Shown here: piece by piece, positions 1-6,152 of the stretch
Layout of the letters: every line of letters starts with the position of its first letter
Position numbering within the stretch: position 1 is the first letter of the stretch
NCBI GenBank assembly: GCA_958419945.1
Contig: CATZIC010000025.1
Span: 1-28,086, forward strand
Source of the DNA: an uncultured Clostridia bacterium
Lineage (GTDB): Bacteria > Bacillota > Clostridia > Christensenellales > Borkfalkiaceae
Length of the DNA: 28,086 nt
Direction of reading: 5' to 3'
Notes under the pieces: generated by a model
The model's database searches: none
What the model saw: only the letters and a program-made list of their open reading frames with translations
Told to the model about the DNA's origin: nothing
Program-made: the position numbers and the translations under genes

Positions 1-1124
1 GTAACGCCTTTAAACATTTCACCAAGTTTCGGAGCAACTGCCCCTGCAGCCGCCATACCGACGCCAAGCCCGATCATATCGCCCGCCACACCGCCGGCGC
101 TGCCGTTTATGGTCATATTGCCAATACCTTCTGCGTAGGCCTTTTGAACGTCCGCGGCAAGTACGTCCCTTTGCGTGTAGCCTTTTGCCGCCATAATTTC
201 AGCCTCTGCCATACCCGCCATTTTTGCTGCCTCGGCTTCCGCCTGCGCACGAATAACCTCTCTTTCGGCTTCACGCTTGGCAACTTCGGTTTCCGTCGTT
301 TCGCGTTCCAAAGTCGCCTTTCTTTCCGCCGCAACTATAGTTGCTTCAGAATCTGCGCGGGTGGCTTTTACGAGGGTTTCCGCCTGAATCATTTTCGTCT
401 GGAAGGAAATGGTATGTAAATCACGGAGCCTTTTGAAATTAGGATCGTTTTCCGGTAAAAGTACGTTAGTGATATAAAACTGCGGTATTGTTAATCCGTA
501 TTCCTCGAAACCGGGAAGGATACTCTTTCTCAAAACCTCTGAAAGAACTTCCAAGTTTTCATCGATTTCAAGGATATCTATGCACTGCGTCTTTATTGCG
601 TTTGGTAAATTAGCCTTTACGGCGGTAGAAATCAAAGGCTTAAAACAGTTTTGAATGGACTTTGTAAAGCCGACGCCGTTTTCTCCCCAGGCAATTCCTT
701 TCATGGTACCGACAAGTTTAATCAGAAGTTTGCGTGAATCCGAAACTTCCAGGTTCATTTCACCGCAAGCACCTATTTCAAAAGGGATTCCCATGCTCGG
801 TTCAATGAAACGAATTTTGCTTTCCGTCCCCCATTTAATCGCCATCTGAACGGTTTTGTTAATGAAGTACACTTCGCAGTGGAACGGCGTATCTCCGCCG
901 GTAGCGCGACTGAAATATTTTCCGAGTTTCGGTACGTTTTGTGTTTCAAGCGTGTATCTGCCTGCGCCGAACAAATCCAAAGCCTGACCGTTCATAAAGA
1001 AAATAGCTTCCTGCGATTCGTGAACGATAAGTTGTGTCAAACTGTTGAAATCTTCACAAGGGTGTTTCCATATAAAGGTGCTGTTATCGCCTCCATACTT
1101 AATGATTTCTGCGATTTGAGACAT
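1..1124 (-). CDS. SPFH/band-7 domain protein, YdjI-like (3' end beyond window)
   Basis: The reading frame stays open from an ATG at 1124 to the left edge (374 codons visible), so the C-terminus is missing. An AGGAGG ribosome binding site lies 6 bases upstream (1131-1136). Residues about 20-240 read as an SPFH domain of the YdjI/'virion core protein-like' type (MSQIAEIIKYGGDNSTFIWK at the N-terminus, FGAGRYTLET, ITNVLLPENDP). They are followed by an Ala/Glu-rich helical stretch (about 250-320, many AEAEAAK-like runs), typical of the coiled coil after SPFH domains. A Gly/Ala-rich hydrophobic segment then runs to the edge. Family members usually continue into a zinc ribbon or SHOCT-like tail. 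SPFH proteins scaffold membrane microdomains; the YdjI branch is linked to membrane-stress responses, but the exact role here is unknown. No signal peptide is seen. The gene is divergent from the XRE regulator at 1556, which may control it. Confidence 0.85.
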   Translation of the reverse strand, partial: MSQIAEIIKYGGDNSTFIWKHPCEDFNSLTQLIVHESQEAIFFMNGQALDLFGAGRYTLETQNVPKLGKYFSRATGGDTPFHCEVYFINKTVQMAIKWGTESKIRFIEPSMGIPFEIGACGEMNLEVSDSRKLLIKLVGTMKGIAWGENGVGFTKSIQNCFKPLISTAVKANLPNAIKTQCIDILEIDENLEVLSEVLRKSILPGFEEYGLTIPQFYITNVLLPENDPNFKRLRDLHTISFQTKMIQAETLVKATRADSEATIVAAERKATLERETTETEVAKREAEREVIRAQAEAEAAKMAGMAEAEIMAAKGYTQRDVLAADVQKAYAEGIGNMTINGSAGGVAGDMIGLGVGMAAAGAVAPKLGEMFKGV

Positions 1125-1255
1125 AGTTTTCCTCCTGATAATTTGTATTTCCTAATTTGAATTTAATTTTTTGGTAACGCTATTAAGTCGCTTTAGGTAA
1201 ACAGAACTTTAAAAAGTACCTTCTTGACCATTTTTACCTCTTTACAACTGTCCAA

Positions 1256-1264
1256 AGTATATCA
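1256..1264 (-). promoter_or_regulatory. Candidate extended -10 promoter of the SPFH gene
   Basis: On the minus strand this reads TGATATACT: a near-consensus -10 (TATACT) with the TG of an extended -10. The hexamer 17 bp upstream (GATGCA) is a poor -35; a better-looking TTGACG sits too far away (23 bp). Transcription from here would give a leader of about 125 bases before the ATG at 1124. Only the -10 element supports this. Confidence 0.4.
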
Positions 1265-1314
1265 CGACTTTTTGCATTTGCATCCGTCAATTTTTTCCAA
1301 TCGCTGGAAATTTC

Positions 1315-1338
1315 TGTTTAGTTTTGGCAAACTAAACA
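1315..1338. promoter_or_regulatory. Perfect 10-bp inverted repeat, ROK/XylR-like operator
   Basis: The left arm TGTTTAGTTT (1315-1324) and right arm AAACTAAACA (1329-1338) are exact reverse complements around TGGC. A further half-site, ACTAAACA, lies at 1351-1358. The arrangement TTAGTTT..TGGCAAACTAA resembles known XylR (ROK family) operators, in which TTAGTTTG and CAAACTAA arms flank a TTGG..CAA centre. That link is by recall and resemblance only. The site is about 50 bp upstream of the candidate -10 of the SPFH gene. Confidence 0.55.
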
Positions 1339-1500
1339 ATTTTTTCCACAACTAAACAAAAAAAGCGAGTTAAAAATGGCCGTTTTGGCGTTAAAATTTG
1401 AGTTTTTTATCATAAATTACACTTTCGCAGTAGACGCCGATTTTTAAAACCGTCAATTTTTTCGAATAATAAACTCATATTTTTGCAATAGCATTATATA

Positions 1501-1543
1501 CTAACCATTGGTTAGTTGTCAAGTAACTTCTAACCGTTAGTTA
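1501..1543 (+). promoter_or_regulatory. Palindromic operator pair before the XRE gene
   Basis: CTAACCATTGGTTAG (1501-1515) is a perfect 7-bp palindrome with one central base. About 29 bp on, CTAACCGTTAGTTA (1530-1543) repeats the TAACC/GTTAG theme. A smaller palindrome, AAGTAACTT (1521-1529), lies between them. Three symmetric elements in 43 bp directly upstream of a small HTH regulator fit an autoregulatory operator (inference). No convincing -35/-10 pair with correct spacing was found. Confidence 0.5.
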
Positions 1544-1555
1544 CATAATTTCAAT

Positions 1556-1768
1556 ATGGAAAATTCAATTATAAAACAAAGATTAAGTGAAGAATTGAAA
1601 TACAGCGGGCTAACAACGATCGAAATTGCAAAGCGTATAGGAGTGTCTCCGGAAATGATTACACAATACCGAACGACAAAAAAACTGCCCAAACTCGATA
1701 CCTTTGCCAAGCTTTGCAAGGAACTAGACCTGGACGCAAATTACGTTTTGGGACTTATTGATAACTAA
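1556..1768 (+). CDS. Small XRE-family transcriptional regulator
   Basis: This 70-residue protein is essentially one Cro/C1-type helix-turn-helix domain. The core is at residues about 18-45 (TTIEIAKRIGVSPEMITQYR), followed by the usual fourth and fifth helices (LPKLDTFAKLCKELDLDANY). It has no sensor or oligomerisation domain, as in many small phage- or toxin-linked repressors. The ATG at 1556 is the only possible ATG start, because an in-frame stop lies at 1538. No Shine-Dalgarno sequence precedes it, so translation may be leaderless or weak. Palindromes at 1501-1543 suggest autoregulation. It is divergent from the SPFH gene and followed by a strong bidirectional terminator. Its target genes cannot be deduced beyond this neighbourhood. 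Confidence 0.85.
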   Translation: MENSIIKQRLSEELKYSGLTTIEIAKRIGVSPEMITQYRTTKKLPKLDTFAKLCKELDLDANYVLGLIDN

Positions 1769-1798
1769 ATTCGTTTGTGATTAATACTTTTTAACGAC

Positions 1799-1830
1799 AA
1801 AAAAAAGAAGGCGCTTGCCTTCTTTTTTTT
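1799..1830. terminator. Bidirectional rho-independent terminator
   Basis: Perfect 14-bp stem: AAAAAAAAGAAGGC (1799-1812) against GCCTTCTTTTTTTT (1817-1830), loop GCTT. The A- and T-runs let it work in both directions. It separates the convergent XRE and phosphohexomutase genes. Confidence 0.85.
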
Positions 1831-1865
1831 CTAAAAATATATTCAATAATCTCAAATAACGGGCT

Positions 1866-1879
1866 TATAGCCCCACTTT
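1866..1879. repeat. Copy of a dispersed TATAGCCCCACTTT motif
   Basis: TATAGCCCCACTTT lies 8 bases past the mutase stop codon and is identical to 22060-22073, the left arm of the first large hairpin in the 22-kb repeat block. Here it overlaps a small palindrome, GGGCT-TAT-AGCCC (1861-1873). Both copies sit just downstream of a gene. Confidence 0.5.
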
Positions 1880-1886
1880 TTGATAA

Positions 1887-3296
1887 TCAGTGCTCAAAAC
1901 TATCGATAAAGTTACGTAAAATTTCAACGTGAGCTTTTGCCTCTTGATAGGTATTAAATTCCGCAAAAACTCTGAACACGGGTTCGGTTCCCGAAAGTCT
2001 TATAAGCGCCCAGGAGCCGTCCTCGAAGTAATATTTGAAATTTCTTCCGTAATATTCTGACTTTAATAAAGGCTTATTAAAAGTCGGAGAGTTTGCTTTT
2101 ATGTAGTCTATTAACCCCTCTTCGCTTTTAAACCTAATTTGATCTTCGAGGCAAACCATATCATAGTCTGCAAAATCACGAACGGTTTTAACAATCTCGG
2201 AAACAGGCATACCCATCGCAGCGACCGCTTCGGTGAAAAGTGCGGAGCTAAACGTGGAATCCTTTCCGAAAATGTAGCCCCTTACGGTAAGTCCGCCGCT
2301 GCTTTCGCCGCCCATAAGCGCGTCGTATTGCTTAATGCCGGCAGAAATATTTTTAAAACCGACGTCGACTTCGTGGCAGCTAAACCCAAGTTTTTCCGCC
2401 AACCTGTCGATAAGCACGGAAGTAGCGCAGTTTTTAACGATATCCCCTGTCATATTACGATATTTGACGAGGTAATAATACAAAATCGCCATAATATCGT
2501 TACTCGAAACGTAATTGCCCTTTTCGTCGATTATACCGAGCCTGTCCACGTCGCTGTCGGTCGCCATGGCAAAATCATATCCGCAGCCCACGACCTCCTC
2601 TTTAAGCGATTGCATAGCGTTCTCGGTGGGGTTTGGCATAAGGTAGCCGAAGAACGCGTCCCTTTCAACGTGGCGCACCACCAAATTTTTAACTTTAAGA
2701 TTTCCAAACAAAGGAACGATACATTTTGCGCCGACCCCGTAAAGGTTGTCGTACAAAATATTCAAGCGGTTACCTTCAAGCCTTTTTGTATCGATAAAAT
2801 CCAAAACGTTGGAAAGGTATTTTTCCTTGTTGTTGTAGTCTTCGACAAGCCCCTTTCTTTTAGCCTCGTCGATATCCATTACGTTCACTTTATCAACGGA
2901 ATTTATAATCTTTTCAAGCCTTTCGGTAAATTTAACGTCGGCGTCGATACCGCCCTTTAAAAACATCTTAACGCCGTTAAAGCGGTAAGGGTTATGGCTT
3001 GCGGTAATCATAATGCCGTAATCGGCTTTTTCGTCCCTTACGGCCGTCATAACGGCGGGGGAAGGCATTGCCTCGGTATAAAGCCTGACAAAAATACCGT
3101 TACCTGCCAAAACTTCCGCACAGTAAGACGCGAAATTTTCCGATAAAAACCTGTGGTCGTAACCGATTATTACAGGAGTTTTTACGCCGTCGCAAATTAT
3201 AACTTCAGCAAGCGCCTGCGTAATTTTATTTACCGTGCTTTTTGTAAAATCGTCTGCAATTACACCACGAAATCCGCCTGTTCCGAATTTTATCAT
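1887..3296 (-). CDS. Phosphoglucomutase/phosphomannomutase (alpha-D-phosphohexomutase)
   Basis: This 469-residue cytoplasmic enzyme interconverts hexose-1-phosphate and hexose-6-phosphate. All four family signatures are present: the catalytic phosphoserine in TASHNP (Ser100), the metal-binding loop DSDVDR (247-252; Asp247, Asp249 and Asp251, with Ser where Gly is commonest), the sugar-binding loop GGESSGG (329-335) and the phosphate-binding loop RLSGTEP (433-439). The length is usual for the family. The ATG at 3296 has an AAGGAGA site at good spacing. It is the last gene of the leftward run, 78 bases after the phosphoesterase. A glucose-1-phosphate-using mutase is what a glycan phosphorylase pathway needs, so it may serve the GH94-type enzyme at 19482. 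Whether it prefers glucose or mannose (or glucosamine) cannot be read from the sequence. Confidence 0.93.
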   Translation of the reverse strand: MIKFGTGGFRGVIADDFTKSTVNKITQALAEVIICDGVKTPVIIGYDHRFLSENFASYCAEVLAGNGIFVRLYTEAMPSPAVMTAVRDEKADYGIMITASHNPYRFNGVKMFLKGGIDADVKFTERLEKIINSVDKVNVMDIDEAKRKGLVEDYNNKEKYLSNVLDFIDTKRLEGNRLNILYDNLYGVGAKCIVPLFGNLKVKNLVVRHVERDAFFGYLMPNPTENAMQSLKEEVVGCGYDFAMATDSDVDRLGIIDEKGNYVSSNDIMAILYYYLVKYRNMTGDIVKNCATSVLIDRLAEKLGFSCHEVDVGFKNISAGIKQYDALMGGESSGGLTVRGYIFGKDSTFSSALFTEAVAAMGMPVSEIVKTVRDFADYDMVCLEDQIRFKSEEGLIDYIKANSPTFNKPLLKSEYYGRNFKYYFEDGSWALIRLSGTEPVFRVFAEFNTYQEAKAHVEILRNFIDSFEH

Positions 3297-3374
3297 TTAG
3301 TATCTCCTTAAGCCAAACAGTCTTTTTGGGGTTCTTATCCTGCCATTCGCCGTTTGACTATAATTTTCTATTTT

Positions 3375-4922
3375 TTATTTCCTTTTTTTTACGAAAAGTA
3401 TAATAACGACCGTAACGCCGCCTAAAACCATTACGCCTAAAACGCAGAGCAATATCACGCCCCAAATAGGCATGGAACGGGTTCCTTCACCGCCGCAGCT
3501 TATGGTCCCGCTTGCAATGCCACCGTCCCCTGTCTTTTCAATACCGAAACTGTAATAAGGAACGCTATTGAATTTTCCGTCCAAAGTATAGGTGGAAACT
3601 ATCATTTTGTTGCCGTCCACGGTTATGGCAGTGTACATAATCATGCCTTTATCGGAAAGTTCGATAAGTTCTTTATCGTAACTTTCAACGGGAACGAAGG
3701 TTTTCCAGCCGCTTGCCGTACCGCTGTTTATATAAACGGTACCGTTCGGGTTAGTGTATAAGTCCACGCTTTTGCCGTTGTAATCTGTCTTTACGGTTTC
3801 CTTTGTGGTAGCGACTTCCGTTAAACTTCCGTCATCGTTTACGGTTGTCGAAATCGGATAACTTTTACTGTACAAATGGTCGTGGCCCTGAAGTACCAAA
3901 TCCACGCCAAACTCAGTAAAAAGCGGGGCTACTTGCGTGCGTATAACCTGAACGTCGTAATCTGTTCCGAGGGTGTTATTTGCACCGTCGCCGCAGTCGT
4001 AAATACCTTTGTGCATGGTAACCACTATCCATTCCGCATCCTTGTTTCTTTCAAGGTCCTGTTTAAGCCAGTTAAGTTGGGCTTCGGAAATCCCCGTGTC
4101 CTCGGGTGAATGGTTGTTAACGGTGTCGTTTGTGTTAAGTGCTATAAAATGCACGTTGTTGTAGTTATATGAATAGTAAGTTCCGGACTTTACGTCGGAA
4201 CCAACGGGAACGTCGAAATTAAAGCGAGAGGAAAAATCGTAATCTGCTGCCTCGTGGTTTCCCGCAGTTGCCATAAGCGGATAATCCTTCATAACCGAAA
4301 AAGTATTCGTCAAAGCCCATTCCCACTGATCTAAATTTGGGGTATAACCGAGCCAGTTATTATTTACGATATCGCCTGTATTTATGAAAAACCTTGGCGT
4401 TGTTTCCTTTGCCGCGGCAGACAAAACCTGACGATAAGTATCGTAATAATTTTTGTCGTCCGACTGCGGATCGGAAACGTGCACGAAGGTAAACGGAGAG
4501 TTATCCCCGCTTTCCGTAATAAAAGAACCGACTTCAGACCAAGCGTTAAGTTCGGCGTCGCCCACCTTATAAAGATACTTGGTCCCCTTTTTAAGATTTT
4601 CGCACACCGCAGTGTGTATAAAGCCGTCGGCAGTACTTGCCTTGCTTACGTAGTAAGAACCGCTCGTTTTTATTACCGCACTTGAGGAAAATCCGTCGTT
4701 ATCGGAGGCTTCCACCACCCAAACGTCGCTGTCGGTAAAATCGGTCGTATTCCAATTAAACGCCATTTTCGTGCCGTCGGTGCCGTAAAAAGACACCGTT
4801 ATCATACGGGGTTGCTTATTCATATCCGGCGCAACCGAAGCCGCCGCCGTAACCGAAAGTATGGGCGTAAATATGGCTAAAATCAGCGTGAATATTAAGA
4901 TTTTTCTAATTTTTTTAAACAT
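3375..4922 (-). CDS. Secreted, membrane-anchored calcineurin-like metallophosphoesterase
   Basis: The 515-residue protein starts with a signal peptide (FKKIRKILIFTLILAIF, cleavage near AAA about 27). A fibronectin-like domain follows (about 36-140), as in purple acid phosphatases, then the metallophosphoesterase domain. Metal ligands are visible: SDPQ (Asp151, Gln153), TGDIV (Asp184), GNHE (221-224), MHKG (His304) and GHDH (346-349). The first motif is D-x-Q where D-x-H is commonest. The last 30 residues are a transmembrane helix ending in KKRK, so the enzyme stays on the outer face of the membrane. I chose the ATG at 4922; the frame could start at a TTG three codons earlier (4931), but neither has a good ribosome binding site. 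It is the only gene of the run without an obvious glycan role. It could hydrolyse phosphate esters or phosphodiesters; the substrate is unknown. Confidence 0.85.
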   Translation of the reverse strand: MFKKIRKILIFTLILAIFTPILSVTAAASVAPDMNKQPRMITVSFYGTDGTKMAFNWNTTDFTDSDVWVVEASDNDGFSSSAVIKTSGSYYVSKASTADGFIHTAVCENLKKGTKYLYKVGDAELNAWSEVGSFITESGDNSPFTFVHVSDPQSDDKNYYDTYRQVLSAAAKETTPRFFINTGDIVNNNWLGYTPNLDQWEWALTNTFSVMKDYPLMATAGNHEAADYDFSSRFNFDVPVGSDVKSGTYYSYNYNNVHFIALNTNDTVNNHSPEDTGISEAQLNWLKQDLERNKDAEWIVVTMHKGIYDCGDGANNTLGTDYDVQVIRTQVAPLFTEFGVDLVLQGHDHLYSKSYPISTTVNDDGSLTEVATTKETVKTDYNGKSVDLYTNPNGTVYINSGTASGWKTFVPVESYDKELIELSDKGMIMYTAITVDGNKMIVSTYTLDGKFNSVPYYSFGIEKTGDGGIASGTISCGGEGTRSMPIWGVILLCVLGVMVLGGVTVVIILFVKKRK

Positions 4923-4961
4923 TTTTATCAATTTTAAAAAAGACTGTTTTGCCTTTCAGGC

Positions 4962-4987
4962 GCGGAAAGGTTTTTACACCTTTCCGC
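4962..4987 (-). other. Intercistronic hairpin after the GH16 reading frame
   Basis: Perfect 10-bp stem: GCGGAAAGGT (4962-4971) with ACCTTTCCGC (4978-4987), 6-base loop. On the minus strand the first run of T (TTTTTT) comes about 20 bases later, so this is a poor intrinsic terminator. It could stabilise the upstream mRNA or attenuate read-through into the phosphoesterase gene. Confidence 0.55.
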
Positions 4988-5003
4988 TACTAAAAGGTAG
5001 TTA

Positions 5004-6152
5004 TTATTTGGATTTTGTTAGTTTTACGGAATTAACCGTACAAGAACTTTCCGAAGAAAGTTGAATTTTAATGCCTGTGGCATTTTTAGGGGTGTTAAGT
5101 TTTATGGGGCTACCCGCCTTAAAGGTAAGGGCTTCACCCAAAGCGCTTCCGCTTTTTACGTCGATATAGGTAACCGTAACGGTAATATCGGTATCGCCGT
5201 CGACCATAAGGTCGTAAACGTTGCCGAATAAGTCCATAGAAACGGTTTGAGATACCGTGCCGCTGAAAACAAGTTTACCTCCGCTAACCGAAGCCGTGCC
5301 TTCAACCGAAAAAGCCTTACTGCTATCAAGAGAATAATTGAATTCGCCGTTAGCAAAGTAGTTTTGTTTAGGTGTAGTAACGCCGTCCAAAAAGCCGCCT
5401 GCCTCTATTTGATTGCAGTTAAGCTTCGTGGCGGTTTCGCCCTCGAACGGTGTGTAACTAAAGGACTTTACCACCGCATAGTCGGTTTCGAAGTTGGGCA
5501 CTCCGCACCAACTATCCGGGAACCAACAACCGATGTTTACGTACATTTCGTTAGTGGGAACCTTGTCTGTGTGGGTCATTACAAGCACGCCGTCAACGTA
5601 GTAATTTACGTAAGGGCTATCCCCCGTGTGCCAATCGATACGGAAGGTGTGAAAATTCCCGTCCGCAAGCGAATAGCCGAGATTATAATACTTACTGACA
5701 AATTGCTTTTCGGTAACCCATGTTGTGAAAAGCGGAGTGGAAAGATTGCCTTGGTTAGAAGACGTAGTGCCGTGTACTTCGATGTCGATTTCATAGTTGT
5801 TGGCATCTACGCCCGCCTGAGAACTTTGTACGTAATTATATAGCCAAAAAGCCGTACAAATGCCGTTAAACTGAGGCACTTTCATAACCACTTCAAAGCT
5901 ACCGGGTCCGTAAGTTTTAACCGATTTCACGGCTGCGCCCGTTCTTTGCCCGCCGGTAACCGAGATATCGCTTGAAGCGACTATGCCCTGTTTATCACCC
6001 GCGTACCAATCGCCGTTAGCGATCAAGATAAGATTGCCTTCCTCGTCGAAAGTTACGTTATCGTCGATAACGCCGCCGTGTGTTTGGGTGCCCGTAAAGC
6101 CCCAAACTCTGTTTTGTACCTGCCAATCGTTTTTGCTAATCGGGCTAGGCAC
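5004..6152 (-). CDS. GH16 beta-glucanase catalytic domain plus C-terminal beta-sandwich, lacking its own start
   Basis: The GH16 fold is clear: EIDIEV carries the E-x-D-x-E catalytic motif (nucleophile Glu, Asp, acid/base Glu), with GPGSFEVVMKV, DGNFHTFRIDWH and YYVDGVLV as the usual strands. The E-x-D-x-E spacing without the extra residue of the beta-bulge form fits lichenase-like members. The last ~110 residues form a beta-rich module resembling carbohydrate-binding domains. There is no signal peptide and no credible start. The nearest in-frame start is a GTG at 6152, abutting an AGGAGG (no spacing) that is itself codons of the upstream gene. Compared with the sister enzyme at 16101, the first strand (YDNMFFDDF) is absent. 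The frame overlaps the stop of the upstream lipoprotein by 8 bases. It is most likely the detached 3' part of one large gene (6145-10080), split by a small deletion or an assembly error. Confidence 0.8.
   Translation of the reverse strand: MPSPISKNDWQVQNRVWGFTGTQTHGGVIDDNVTFDEEGNLILIANGDWYAGDKQGIVASSDISVTGGQRTGAAVKSVKTYGPGSFEVVMKVPQFNGICTAFWLYNYVQSSQAGVDANNYEIDIEVHGTTSSNQGNLSTPLFTTWVTEKQFVSKYYNLGYSLADGNFHTFRIDWHTGDSPYVNYYVDGVLVMTHTDKVPTNEMYVNIGCWFPDSWCGVPNFETDYAVVKSFSYTPFEGETATKLNCNQIEAGGFLDGVTTPKQNYFANGEFNYSLDSSKAFSVEGTASVSGGKLVFSGTVSQTVSMDLFGNVYDLMVDGDTDITVTVTYIDVKSGSALGEALTFKAGSPIKLNTPKNATGIKIQLSSESSCTVNSVKLTKSK

Larger units (their letters stand above)
1125..1555. other. AT-rich divergent intergenic region between SPFH gene and XRE gene
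   Basis: This 431-base stretch has no credible coding frame. It holds a candidate promoter for the SPFH gene, a perfect 10-bp inverted repeat at 1315-1338 with an extra half-site (ACTAAACA) at 1351-1358, a 14-base direct repeat (CCGTCAATTTTTTC at 1284-1297 and 1450-1463), and two palindromes directly before the XRE gene. These are described separately. The density of short symmetric motifs suggests that both divergent genes are regulated here. Confidence 0.6.

Noticed and set aside
2139..2960. 273-codon frame opposite the mutase
   Set aside because: It lies wholly inside a gene with all its catalytic motifs, has no family resemblance, and is a by-product of codon use on the other strand.
6140..6152. 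Programmed ribosomal frameshift joining the lipoprotein to GH16
   Set aside because: No slippery run is present at the junction, and the first strand of the GH16 fold would still be missing after the shift, so a deletion or assembly error explains more.
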